Below, piece after piece: positions 43,421 to 51,802 of a DNA stretch of 64,000 bases. The notes below the pieces were generated by a model, which was not told where the DNA came from, did not search any database, and saw nothing but the letters and a program-made list of their open reading frames with translations. Each line of letters starts with the position of its first letter. The first letter of the stretch is position 1. The DNA lies in contig NZ_JBAWKD010000004.1 in NCBI RefSeq assembly GCF_037095735.1, forward strand, positions 62,001 to 126,000, given 5' to 3'. The position numbers and the translations under genes are program-made. The DNA is from Frigidibacter sp037095735. Lineage in GTDB: Bacteria; Pseudomonadota; Alphaproteobacteria; Rhodobacterales; Rhodobacteraceae.

Positions 43421-44220
43421 GCTGCGACATGAGCCTTGATCCCACCCTTCTCGCCGCGGGCCTGCCCGCCCTGGGTCACATCTGCCTCGTGGGCGCGGGC
43501 CCCGGCGCGGCCGACCTTCTGACCCTGCGCGCGGTCAAACGGCTGGCCGAGGCTGACGTGGTCTTCTACGACCGGCTTGTCGAGCCCGAGGTGGTGGCCC
43601 TTGCCGGTCCGCAGGCCGACAAGGTCTTCGTCGGCAAGGAGGTCGGCCTGCATTCCTGGCCGCAGGAGAAGATCGACGCCGCCATCGTCGCCGCCGCCCT
43701 GTCGGGCAAGCGCGTCGTGCGGCTGAAATCCGGCGATCCCTCGGTCTTCGGCCGCGCCTGCGAAGAGATCGAGGCCGCCCGCGCCGCCGGCATCCCGGCC
43801 GAGATCGTGCCGGGCGTCACCGCCGCCTCGGCCGCCGCCGCGCAGATGCTGCGCCCGCTGACTGAGCGCGGCCTGACCGACCGGCTGGTGATCGCCACCG
43901 CCACCTGCCGCCCCGGCGAGGCGCCGCAGCGGCTTTCGACCTCGCTGACGCCGGGCACCACGCTCGCGCTCTACATGGCCATGCACCGGCTGCACCTGAT
44001 CCGGGACGAACTGCTGGCCGACGGCATCCCGGCCGAGACCGCGGTCGAGATCGTCTCGGGTGCCGAGACCCGCCGGCAGAAGATGCTGGCCACCACGCTC
44101 GCCACCGTCTGCGAGGACGTGACGGCCGCGAAGGTCGGCAACCCGGCGATCGTCTTCATCCGCATCCCGAAGCCCGCGCTGCAAACGGCGCTGGCCGAGG
44201 GCACGGTCGCCGCCTGCTGA
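43417..44220 (+). CDS. cobA: uroporphyrinogen-III C-methyltransferase (SUMT)
   Basis: Protein of 267 residues that methylates uroporphyrinogen III twice with SAM to precorrin-2, the branch to sirohaem and cobalamin. Typical motifs: LVGAGPGAADLLTLRAVKRLAEADVVFYDRLV, VRLKSGDPSVFGRACEEIEA, EIVPGVTAASAAAA and TLALYMAMHRL. It lacks the CysG dehydrogenase/chelatase domain. As the last gene of the nitrate operon its job is to supply sirohaem to NirB. A hairpin terminator follows. Confidence 0.94.
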   Translation: MSCDMSLDPTLLAAGLPALGHICLVGAGPGAADLLTLRAVKRLAEADVVFYDRLVEPEVVALAGPQADKVFVGKEVGLHSWPQEKIDAAIVAAALSGKRVVRLKSGDPSVFGRACEEIEAARAAGIPAEIVPGVTAASAAAAQMLRPLTERGLTDRLVIATATCRPGEAPQRLSTSLTPGTTLALYMAMHRLHLIRDELLADGIPAETAVEIVSGAETRRQKMLATTLATVCEDVTAAKVGNPAIVFIRIPKPALQTALAEGTVAAC

Positions 44221-44248
44221 CACCCGGGAAGGCCGGCAGGGCGACAGG

Positions 44249-44280
44249 GGCCCGGATCGCGCGGGGGCGCGGTCCGGGCC
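44249..44280 (+). terminator. hairpin terminator of the nitrate operon
   Basis: Left arm GGCCCGGATCGCGC (44249-44262) pairs with GCGCGGTCCGGGCC (44267-44280), 14 bp with one G-U, 28 bp after the SUMT stop. Only TT follows. Confidence 0.65.
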
Positions 44281-44518
44281 TTCGCCATGTCGCGCGCGCA
44301 CCCCGCGCGGGGCAACTCGAATCGCCAGAAGCCCGCGCGACGGGGCCCGGAAGGCTGTTCGCGCGTGTCGCATTGGCGAAAATCCCGCAGGGGTTGCGGT
44401 CAGCGGCCGCGGCGCTCGATAACCCCTTGATCCCTAGACATTTGCTGAAAGTTGTTCACAGCTTTGGCTAAGGCCTTCGCGCGCCGGGAAAATTCGGGAA
44501 GGTGCCTGAATTTGCCGC
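44281..44518. other. intergenic segment before the Pho boxes
   Basis: No gene seen between the nitrate operon terminator and the pst regulatory region. It includes TCGCATTGGCGAAAATCCCG (44369-44388), similar to a sequence after mcm at 20318, a likely dispersed intergenic repeat. Confidence 0.45.
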
Positions 44519-44551
44519 ATGTCATGTTTCTGTTACACAACTGTCGCAAAA
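44519..44551 (+). promoter_or_regulatory. Pho box of the pst operon, three half sites
   Basis: Three 11-bp repeats in register: ATGTCATGTTT (44519-44529), CTGTTACACAA (44530-44540) and CTGTCGCAAAA (44541-44551). TGTCA, TGTTA and TGTCG recur every 11 bp, matching PhoB binding. A -10-like CCTAGA lies at 44567-44572. This supports induction by phosphate starvation. Confidence 0.8.
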
Positions 44552-44636
44552 GCTTGGGCATGCCCGCCTAGACCGACCGCCAAGGGCAGGCGGGGACCGC
44601 ACTGCTCGTCGCGTCTGGAAGTTTGGAGAACCTCCC

Positions 44637-45656
44637 ATGCAAACCGTCAAGCTCACCGTTTCGGCGCTCGCGCTGACCGTCGCCGCCACCGGCGCCTTCG
44701 CGCAGTCGCGCGACCAGGTGCAGGTCGCCGGCTCGTCGACCGTGCTGCCCTACGCCACCATCGTCGCCGAGGCCTTCGGTGAGAACTTCACCGACTTCAA
44801 GACCCCGGTCGTGCAGTCGGGCGGTTCGGGTGCGGGCATCCAGCAGTTCTGCCAGGGCGCCGGTCTCGACACCATCGACATCGCCAACGCCTCGCGCCTG
44901 ATGAAGGACAGCGAGATCAAGACCTGCCACGACAACGGCGTGACCGACATCATGTATGTCCGCATCGGCTATGACGGGATCGTCTTCGCCTCGGACGTGG
45001 CCGGCGAGAAATTCGCCTTCACCCCCGCTGATTGGTACAAGGCCCTCGCCGCCCAGGTCGTCGTCGACGGCAAGCTGGTCGCCAACACCGCCAAGACCTG
45101 GAAGGACGTGAACCCCGAGTTCCCGGCCCAGCCGATCCTGGCCTTCATCCCGGGCACCAAGCACGGCACCCGTGAAGTCTTCGAAGAGAAGGTCCTGCAC
45201 GCGGGCTGCAAAGAGACCGGCGCGGCCGACCTCTTCAAGGCCGCCGGCAACGACAAGGGCTGCGCCGGGCTGCGCACCGACGGCGTGGCTGTCGAGATCG
45301 ACGGCGACTACACCGAGACCCTGGCCCGCATCGGCTCGGACAAGAACGGCATCGGCGTCTTCGGCCTGTCGTTCTACGAGAACAACACCGACAAGCTGCA
45401 GGTCGCGACCATGTCGGGCGTGACCCCCTCGACCGAGACCATCGCCTCGGGCGAATACCCGGTCTCGCGCCCGCTGCAGTTCTACGTGAAGAAGGCCCAT
45501 ATCGGCGAAGTCGCCGGTCTGAAAGAGTTCGTCGAGTTCTTCGTTTCGGACGACATGGCCGGCCCGGAAGGCCCGCTGGCCCAGTACGGCCTCGTGTCGG
45601 ACCCGAAACTGGCCGACGTGCAGGCCGAAGTCGCCGACGAGAAGGTCATGAACTGA
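44637..45656 (+). CDS. pstS: phosphate ABC transporter substrate-binding protein
   Basis: Protein of 339 residues with a Sec signal peptide (1-22, TGAFAQ) and the PstS motifs VAGSSTVLPYATIVAEAF and VVQSGGSGAGIQQFCQGAGLDTIDIANASR (phosphate-binding loops). It delivers phosphate to PstCA. The gene is preceded by a three-half-site Pho box and followed by a stem-loop before pstC, which would keep PstS in excess. ATG 44637 has GGAGAA upstream. Confidence 0.96.
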   Translation: MQTVKLTVSALALTVAATGAFAQSRDQVQVAGSSTVLPYATIVAEAFGENFTDFKTPVVQSGGSGAGIQQFCQGAGLDTIDIANASRLMKDSEIKTCHDNGVTDIMYVRIGYDGIVFASDVAGEKFAFTPADWYKALAAQVVVDGKLVANTAKTWKDVNPEFPAQPILAFIPGTKHGTREVFEEKVLHAGCKETGAADLFKAAGNDKGCAGLRTDGVAVEIDGDYTETLARIGSDKNGIGVFGLSFYENNTDKLQVATMSGVTPSTETIASGEYPVSRPLQFYVKKAHIGEVAGLKEFVEFFVSDDMAGPEGPLAQYGLVSDPKLADVQAEVADEKVMN

Positions 45657-45685
45657 GACCGCTGATGCGGATCTGACCCGAAGTC

Positions 45686-45715
45686 CCGGGCGGCGCCGGT
45701 TCCGGTGCCGCCCGG
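45686..45715 (+). terminator. stem-loop between pstS and pstC
   Basis: CCGGGCGGCGCCGG (45686-45699) pairs with CCGGTGCCGCCCGG (45702-45715), 14 bp with one G-U. No T-run follows. It probably blocks 3' decay or attenuates read-through, as between nrtA and nrtB. Confidence 0.6.
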
Positions 45716-45802
45716 ATCGTGTAAAGAGCCTGCGTGTCTGGGGCATGGTTCGCCCCGCACCCCGTGATGCCCGGTATCCTCCCCGTCCTGGAAACAGAGC
45801 TT

Positions 45803-47254
45803 ATGCCCGCCACCTGGATCCTCGCCCTTCTGGCCGCGCTCGCGGTCGTGGGCTTCGTCATCGGCCGCGCCCGCGCGCTGGCCTCGGCCGGCGGCGATGG
45901 TCGCCGCCTGCATTCGCTTCCCGGCTTCTACGGCTGGCATGTGGCGATGTTCACCTTCGCGCTGCCGCTTCTGCTTCTGGTGGTCTGGATGATCGTCCAG
46001 CCGCTGTACCTGCGCGAGGTCGTCGCGCCCTATCTTCCCGCCTCGGCGCTGGAAACCTCTGCCGGCACCACCATCGCGCTGCAGCAGCTGGGCGGCGTCG
46101 CCGCGCAGATCACCGCGGCCGAGGCCGAGGGCAAGCTGGACGCGGCCGAGATCCGCGCGCTGGCCAGCCAGCCCGAGGCGCTGGCCGAGCGGCTGACCGC
46201 CGCCGGCATCACCGTCGCCGACCCGCAGACCGCGGTCGCGGCCGAGGAATTCCAGTCGCGCCAGCGCGTGCTCGACATCGCCAAGACCGCCGCGGTGCTG
46301 GCGCTGGCGGTGGCGCTGCTGGCCTGGACGGTCGCGCGCACCAACCGCGACTTCCGTGCGCGCAACACCGTCGAGACCGGCGTGCGCTATCTGCTGATCG
46401 GCGCTTCGGTGATCGCGATCTTCACCACGATCGGGATCGTGCTGTCGATGCTGTTCGAGACGGCGCATTTCTTCAAGCAATACGACTGGACGCGCTTCTT
46501 CTTCGGCACCGTCTGGACGCCGCGCTTCCAGGGCGAAAGCGACCTTGGCCTGCTGCCGCTTCTGTGGGGCACGCTCTATGTCAGCGCCATCGCGCTGGCC
46601 GTCGCGGTGCCGATCGGGCTTTTCGCCGCGATCTACATGTCGGAATACGCAGGTCCCAAGCTGCGCTCGGTCGCCAAGCCCCTGATCGAGCTGCTGGCCG
46701 GCATCCCGACCATCGTCTACGGCCTCTTCGCGCTGGTGACGGTCGGGCCGCTGCTGCGCGACTGGATCGCCCAGCCGATGGGCCTTGGCTCGTCGGGCTC
46801 GTCGGTGATGACCGCGGGTCTGGTGATGGGGATCATGATCATCCCCTTCGTCAGCTCGCTTTCCGACGACATCATCAACGCCGTGCCGCAGTCCTTGCGT
46901 GACGGCAGCTACGGCCTTGGCGCCACCCAGTCGGAAACGATCAAGAAGGTCGTGCTGCCGGCCGCGCTGCCGGGCATCGTGGGCGCGATCCTGCTGGCCG
47001 CCAGCCGCGCCATCGGCGAGACGATGATCGTGGTGCTGGGGGCAGGGGCCGCCGCCCGCCTGTCGCTGAATCCCTTCGAGGCGATGACCACCGTCACCGT
47101 CAAGATCGTGTCGCAGCTGACCGGCGACACCAACTTCGGCACGCCCGAGACGCTCGTCGCCTTCGCCCTGGGCCTGACCCTCTTCGTGATGACGCTGATC
47201 CTGAACATCGTGGCCCTGATCATCGTCCGCAAATACCGGGAGCAGTACGAATGA
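45803..47254 (+). CDS. pstC: phosphate ABC transporter permease PstC
   Basis: Permease of 483 residues, longer than E. coli PstC (about 320) because of an N-terminal extension. This has extra helices and a hydrophilic loop (about 75-165), as in other alphaproteobacteria. The core shows LLPLLWGTLYVSAIALAVAVPIGLFAAIYMSEYA, LAGIPTIVYGLFAL and the EAA loop SYGLGATQSETIKKVVLPAALPGIVGAILLAASRAIGETM. Start at 45803 (MPATWILALL); upstream in-frame ATGs (45734, 45767) are possible. It overlaps pstA by 4 bp. Confidence 0.94.
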   Translation: MPATWILALLAALAVVGFVIGRARALASAGGDGRRLHSLPGFYGWHVAMFTFALPLLLLVVWMIVQPLYLREVVAPYLPASALETSAGTTIALQQLGGVAAQITAAEAEGKLDAAEIRALASQPEALAERLTAAGITVADPQTAVAAEEFQSRQRVLDIAKTAAVLALAVALLAWTVARTNRDFRARNTVETGVRYLLIGASVIAIFTTIGIVLSMLFETAHFFKQYDWTRFFFGTVWTPRFQGESDLGLLPLLWGTLYVSAIALAVAVPIGLFAAIYMSEYAGPKLRSVAKPLIELLAGIPTIVYGLFALVTVGPLLRDWIAQPMGLGSSGSSVMTAGLVMGIMIIPFVSSLSDDIINAVPQSLRDGSYGLGATQSETIKKVVLPAALPGIVGAILLAASRAIGETMIVVLGAGAAARLSLNPFEAMTTVTVKIVSQLTGDTNFGTPETLVAFALGLTLFVMTLILNIVALIIVRKYREQYE

Positions 47255-48618
47255 CCGACGCGAGCCTCCCCCATGCGGGCGCAGCGCCCGCCAGCCCGTC
47301 CCGCAAGGGCTCGCTGCTGGAGCTTGACGCGCGCACCCGCAAGCGCAACGCCGCCGAGCGCCGCTTCCGCGCCTATGGGCTGACCGCGGTCTGCACCGGC
47401 ATCGCCGCGCTGGTCATGCTGCTGATCTCGATCTTCGGCGGCGGTGCCTCAGCCTTCCGCCAGGCCTTCATCACCGTGCCGGTGACCTTCACCGAAAGCG
47501 TGCTGGACAAGAAGGGCACCCGCGATCCGGCCGATCTCGCCAAGGTCACCACCATCGGCTACGGCAAGATCATCGACACCGCCATCGCCGACTGGATGGC
47601 CGCGAATGGCATCGCGCAGGTCGAGGGCCTGGCCGACAAGGACATCGGCGCGATCGTCTCGCGCGAGGCGGCGGCGCAGCTGCGCAACCGGGTGCTGGCG
47701 AACCCCGAGCTGATCGGCCAGACGGTCGAGACGAAGATGCTGGCGAACGGCCGCATCGACGGCTACCTCAAGGGCCGCGTCACCCTGCAGTCGGCCGAGA
47801 CGGACTCGAACGTCACGCTGGGCCAGCTGCGGCTGGTGGACCTGATGCGGGACAAGGGCGCGATGGGCCTGGGCTTCAACTGGGGCTTCATCACCGCGCC
47901 CGACGCCTCTGACCAGCGCCCCGAGGCCGCGGGCCTTGGCGTCGCGATCCTCGGATCGCTCTACATGATGATCGTGGTGCTGGTGCTGTCGCTGCCGATC
48001 GGCGTCGCCGCCTCGATCTATCTCGAGGAATTCGCGCCGAAGAACCGCTGGACCGACATCATCGAGGTCAACATCTCGAACCTCGCCGCCGTGCCCTCGA
48101 TCGTCTACGGCATCCTCGGCCTCGCGATCTTCGTGAACTTCGCAGGGCTGCCGATGTCGGCGCCGATCGTCGGCGGTCTGGTGCTGTCGCTGATGACGCT
48201 GCCCAAGATCATCATCCCGACCCGCGCCGCGCTGAAGGCGGTGCCGCCCTCGATCCGCGACGCGGCTCTGGGCGTCGGGGCCTCGAAGATGCAGTCGATC
48301 TTCCACCACGTCCTGCCGCTGGCGATGCCGGGCATCCTGACCGGCACGATCATCGGCCTGGCGCAGGCGCTTGGCGAAACCGCGCCGCTTCTTCTGATCG
48401 GCATGGTGGCCTTCGTGCGCGACTTCCCCTCGGCCCCGCCCTCGGGCCTCTTCGACCCCGCCTCGGCGCTGCCGGTGCAGGTCTACAACTGGACCCAGCG
48501 CGCCGACCCCGCCTTCGTGGAACGCGCTTCGGGGGCCATCATCGTGCTTCTGGTGTTCCTGCTTGCGATGAACGCCGTCGCCATCGTGCTGCGCCGCAAG
48601 TTCGAGCGCCGCTGGTAA
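47251..48618 (+). CDS. pstA: phosphate ABC transporter permease PstA
   Basis: Permease of 455 residues with a charged N-terminus, one helix (about 48-68) and a periplasmic insert of about 150 residues (about 70-225). The conserved core follows (ILGSLYMMIVVLVLSLPIGVAASIYLEEFAPKNRWTDIIEVNISNLAAVPSIVYGILGLAIF and the EAA loop ALGVGASKMQSIFHHVLPLAMPGILTGTIIGLAQALGETAPLL). The length matches the large PstA type of alphaproteobacteria. ATGA overlap with pstC. Confidence 0.95.
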   Translation: MTDASLPHAGAAPASPSRKGSLLELDARTRKRNAAERRFRAYGLTAVCTGIAALVMLLISIFGGGASAFRQAFITVPVTFTESVLDKKGTRDPADLAKVTTIGYGKIIDTAIADWMAANGIAQVEGLADKDIGAIVSREAAAQLRNRVLANPELIGQTVETKMLANGRIDGYLKGRVTLQSAETDSNVTLGQLRLVDLMRDKGAMGLGFNWGFITAPDASDQRPEAAGLGVAILGSLYMMIVVLVLSLPIGVAASIYLEEFAPKNRWTDIIEVNISNLAAVPSIVYGILGLAIFVNFAGLPMSAPIVGGLVLSLMTLPKIIIPTRAALKAVPPSIRDAALGVGASKMQSIFHHVLPLAMPGILTGTIIGLAQALGETAPLLLIGMVAFVRDFPSAPPSGLFDPASALPVQVYNWTQRADPAFVERASGAIIVLLVFLLAMNAVAIVLRRKFERRW

Positions 48619-48639
48619 AGGTTCGGGAGGAGACCCATC

Positions 48640-49437
48640 ATGAACGACATGAGACTCGTGGAGAGAGATGTGACCGCTTCCGACATCAAGATCCGGGCCG
48701 AGAAGGTGCAGGTCTTCTACGGCGACAGCCACGCGATCAAGGACGTCGACGTCGACATTCTCGACAAGACCGTGACCGCCTTCATCGGCCCCTCGGGCTG
48801 TGGCAAGTCGACCTTCCTGCGCACGCTGAACCGGATGAACGACACCATCGCGTCCTGCCGGGTCGAGGGCCGCATCGCCCTTGACGGCGAGGACATCTAT
48901 GACAAGCGCGTCGACCCGGTGCAGCTGCGCGCCAAGGTCGGCATGGTCTTCCAGAAGCCGAACCCGTTCCCGAAGTCGATCTACGACAACGTGGCCTATG
49001 GTCCGAAGATCCACGGCCTGACCCGTAACAAGGCCGAGCTGGACGAGGTGGTCGAGAAATCGCTGCGCTCTGCCGCGCTGTGGAACGAGGTGAAGGACCG
49101 TCTCGACAAGCCGGGCACCGGCCTCTCGGGCGGCCAGCAGCAGCGCCTGTGCATCGCGCGCGCCGTGGCGACCAGCCCGGAAGTGCTGCTGATGGACGAG
49201 CCCTGCTCGGCGCTCGACCCGATCGCCACCGCGCAGGTGGAAGAGCTGATCGACGAGCTGCGCTCGAATTTCTCGGTGGTGATCGTCACCCACTCGATGC
49301 AGCAGGCGGCCCGCGTGTCGCAGCGCACCGCCTTCTTCCACCTCGGCAACCTCGTCGAATACGGCGAGACGGGCCAGATCTTCACCAATCCGCGCGACCC
49401 CCGCACGGAAAGCTACATCACCGGACGGATCGGGTGA
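48640..49437 (+). CDS. pstB: phosphate ABC transporter ATP-binding protein
   Basis: ATPase of 265 residues: Walker A GPSGCGKST, Q-loop VFQKPNPFPKSIYDNVAYG, signature LSGGQQQRLCIARA, Walker B VLLMDEPCSALDP and switch His in VIVTHSMQQAARVSQRTAFFHLG. Typical PstB length. GGAGGAGA precedes the ATG at 48640. It energises PstCA and, with PhoU, takes part in phosphate signalling. Confidence 0.97.
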   Translation: MNDMRLVERDVTASDIKIRAEKVQVFYGDSHAIKDVDVDILDKTVTAFIGPSGCGKSTFLRTLNRMNDTIASCRVEGRIALDGEDIYDKRVDPVQLRAKVGMVFQKPNPFPKSIYDNVAYGPKIHGLTRNKAELDEVVEKSLRSAALWNEVKDRLDKPGTGLSGGQQQRLCIARAVATSPEVLLMDEPCSALDPIATAQVEELIDELRSNFSVVIVTHSMQQAARVSQRTAFFHLGNLVEYGETGQIFTNPRDPRTESYITGRIG

Positions 49438-49441
49438 GACC

Positions 49442-50173
49442 ATGACCGAGAGCATGACCAGACAACACATCGCCTCGGCCTTCGACCGCGACCTCGAAGG
49501 CGTGCAGGCGATGATCATGAAGATGGGCGGGCTGGTCGAGGCGCAGATCCTCGACGCCGCCCTCGCGCTGGAAACCCGCGACAGCGAGCTGGCCGAGAAG
49601 GTCCGCCGCGCCGACCGCGCCATCGACGAGATGGAGCTGAAGGTGAACGAAGAGGCCGCGCGCCTCATCGCGCTGCGCGCCCCGCAGGCCTCGGACCTGC
49701 GCACTGCGCTGTCGGTGATCAAGATCGCCGCGGCGCTGGAACGCGTCGGCGACTACTGCAAGAACATGGCCAAGCGCGCCGATGTCCTGTCGCAGATGAC
49801 CAATGTGCCGGGCGCGGCGGGCGCCCTGCGGCGGATGTCGAAGTCGGTCGAGGTCCTGCTGAAGGACGCGCTCGACAGCTACATCCAGCGCGATGTCCAG
49901 CTGGCGCAGGACGTGCGCTCGCGCGACAAGGACATCGACCAGATGTACAACGCGCTGTTCCGCGAGTTCCTCACCTACATGATGGAGGATCCGCGCAACA
50001 TCACCGCCTGCATGCACCTGCATTTCATCGCCAAGAACATCGAGCGGATGGGCGACCATGCCACCGGCATCGCCGAGCAGGTCATCTACCTCGTCACCGG
50101 CTCGCTGCCCGAGGACACCCGTCCCAAGGGCGAAAGCGTGATGCCGGCCGATCTCGGCGCCGGGGAGGACTGA
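49442..50173 (+). CDS. phoU: phosphate signalling protein PhoU
   Basis: All-helical protein of 243 residues with two PhoU repeats (metal-binding E/D motifs in LIALRAPQASDLRTALSVIKIAAALERVGDYCKNMAKRA and ITACMHLHFIAKNIERMGDHATGIAEQVIYLV). It represses the Pho response when phosphate is plentiful, linking the Pst transporter to PhoR/PhoB. It lies 4 bp after pstB and ends 1 bp before phoB. Confidence 0.96.
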   Translation: MTESMTRQHIASAFDRDLEGVQAMIMKMGGLVEAQILDAALALETRDSELAEKVRRADRAIDEMELKVNEEAARLIALRAPQASDLRTALSVIKIAAALERVGDYCKNMAKRADVLSQMTNVPGAAGALRRMSKSVEVLLKDALDSYIQRDVQLAQDVRSRDKDIDQMYNALFREFLTYMMEDPRNITACMHLHFIAKNIERMGDHATGIAEQVIYLVTGSLPEDTRPKGESVMPADLGAGED

Positions 50174-50174
50174 G

Positions 50175-50864
50175 ATGCCCGCGGACACCCCGTCGGTCCT
50201 CGTGGTCGAGGACGAACCGGCGCAGCGCGAGGTCCTGGCCTACAATCTCGAGGCCGAGGGGTTCCGCGTCTCGATGGCCGAGAACGGCGAAGAGGCGCTG
50301 CTGCTGGTCGCCGAAGAGACGCCGGACCTGATCGTGCTCGACTGGATGCTGCCCAATGTCTCGGGAATCGAGGTCTGCCGGCGGCTGAAGTCGCGCACGG
50401 AAACCCGCGGCGTGCCGATCATCATGCTCTCGGCCCGGTCCGAAGAGGGTGACCGGGTGCGGGGCCTCGAGATCGGCGCCGACGACTATGTCATCAAGCC
50501 CTATTCGGTGAACGAGCTGATGGCCCGCGTCCGCACCCAGCTGCGCCGCACGCGGCCCGCCACGCAGGGCGAGACGCTGGAATTCGAGGACATCCGCCTC
50601 GATGCCGAAAGCCACCGCGTCTATCGCGGCGAGCACACGCTGAAGCTGGGGCCGACAGAGTTCCGCTTGCTCTCGACCTTCATGGAAAAGCCCGGCCGGG
50701 TCTGGAGCCGCGAGCAGCTTCTGGACCGGGTGTGGGGCCGCGACATCTACGTCGACACCCGCACCGTCGACGTCCATATCGGACGCCTGCGCAAGGCGCT
50801 TGGCCAGCACGGCGGCGAGGATCCGATCCGCACCGTCCGCGGCGCGGGCTACGCGCTGGGATAA
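50175..50864 (+). CDS. phoB: phosphate regulon response regulator
   Basis: OmpR/PhoB-type regulator of 229 residues: a receiver domain with Asp56 as phosphoacceptor (LIVLDWMLPNVSG), acidic pocket Glu12/Asp13 and Lys in YVIKPYS, followed by a winged helix (about 130-229; LGPTEFRLLSTFMEKPGRVWSREQLLDRVWGRDIYVDTRTVDVHIGRLRKAL). It should bind the Pho box at 44519 and so autoregulate the operon. No phoR kinase gene is adjacent, unlike in many relatives. Confidence 0.95.
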   Translation: MPADTPSVLVVEDEPAQREVLAYNLEAEGFRVSMAENGEEALLLVAEETPDLIVLDWMLPNVSGIEVCRRLKSRTETRGVPIIMLSARSEEGDRVRGLEIGADDYVIKPYSVNELMARVRTQLRRTRPATQGETLEFEDIRLDAESHRVYRGEHTLKLGPTEFRLLSTFMEKPGRVWSREQLLDRVWGRDIYVDTRTVDVHIGRLRKALGQHGGEDPIRTVRGAGYALG

Positions 50865-51070
50865 TTCGCTGCACCGCAGCCCGGGCAACCCGAGGTTGAC
50901 GGATTCTCAGGGAATCATCGGCATTGTCTGCCGGAGACGAAGGCGGGGCCTGCCCCGTTAACCCTAAGATCCCGACACTTCGCCGCCCGGGGGCGCTTCT
51001 TCCGGGTTTTCGCGGATGTTCCGCGCCATCGCAGGGCCCCGATTGGCCCTGCCGAGGGGGAGAAGACCAG

Positions 51071-51802
51071 ATGCGAGGGCACGACGAAATGTCGGGTTCC
51101 GACGGCGACCGCGTCCTGCGCGCGCTCGTCCTCGACGACCAGCCGGTCGACATTCTGCGCCTGCGCAGGCTCTGCGCCCGCGCCGGGCTCGAGATGCAGA
51201 TCGACGAGGCCGGCGATCTCGAGGAATTCCGCGACCGGCTGGACGAGGCGACCTATGACGTCTGCTTCCTCGACCATCACCTCGGCGCGGCGACCGGGCT
51301 CGACGCGCTGGCGGTGCTGACCGCGCATCCCGATCAGGCCGAGACGCTGGCGATCATGATCACCAGCGTCACCGACCACCGCGTCGCGGTCGAGGCGATG
51401 CGACTGGGCTGTGCCGATTACCTCGTGAAGGAAGAGCTGACCGAAAGCGCGTTGCGCAAGTCGTTGGCGCAGGCGACGGAACGGCGCATCCTGCTGGCCG
51501 CGATCAGCCGCTCGCAGATGTTCCGCGCCACGCTCGAGCGGCGGGTCAAGCGCTTCGCCACCTCCTGCGGGCCCGAGATGCGCGCCGTCCTGTCGTCGCT
51601 GCGCCGCGAGATAGTCTCGGTCAAGCGCAACGAGGATCTCGATCCGGGGCTGCGCGTCGCCCTGACCATGGTCGAGGCCGGGGCGCGCGACATCACCGTG
51701 CTGCTCGACGACGTGGCGACGCTGGCGATCGAGGCCGGGGCGACGCTGCCCGCGGCGCGCGCGGCCACGCGCGGGGCCGGTCATGACCACGCCCCGATGT
51801 GA
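51071..51802 (+). CDS. receiver-domain response regulator with helical C-terminus
   Basis: Protein of 243 residues. A full receiver domain (about 15-135) has an acidic pair Asp22/Asp23 and phosphoacceptor Asp68 (VCFLDHHLG), with Thr98/Ser99 and Lys120 (YLVKEEL). A helical segment of about 100 residues follows (ERRVKRFATSCGPEMRAVLSSLRREIVSVKRNEDLDPGLRVALTMVEAGARDITVLLDDVATLAIEAGATL), which looks like a four-helix dimerisation region without a catalytic His. No DNA-binding output domain. It overlaps the kinase gene by 20 bp. Probably a phosphorelay partner of that kinase. Confidence 0.85.
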   Translation: MRGHDEMSGSDGDRVLRALVLDDQPVDILRLRRLCARAGLEMQIDEAGDLEEFRDRLDEATYDVCFLDHHLGAATGLDALAVLTAHPDQAETLAIMITSVTDHRVAVEAMRLGCADYLVKEELTESALRKSLAQATERRILLAAISRSQMFRATLERRVKRFATSCGPEMRAVLSSLRREIVSVKRNEDLDPGLRVALTMVEAGARDITVLLDDVATLAIEAGATLPAARAATRGAGHDHAPM

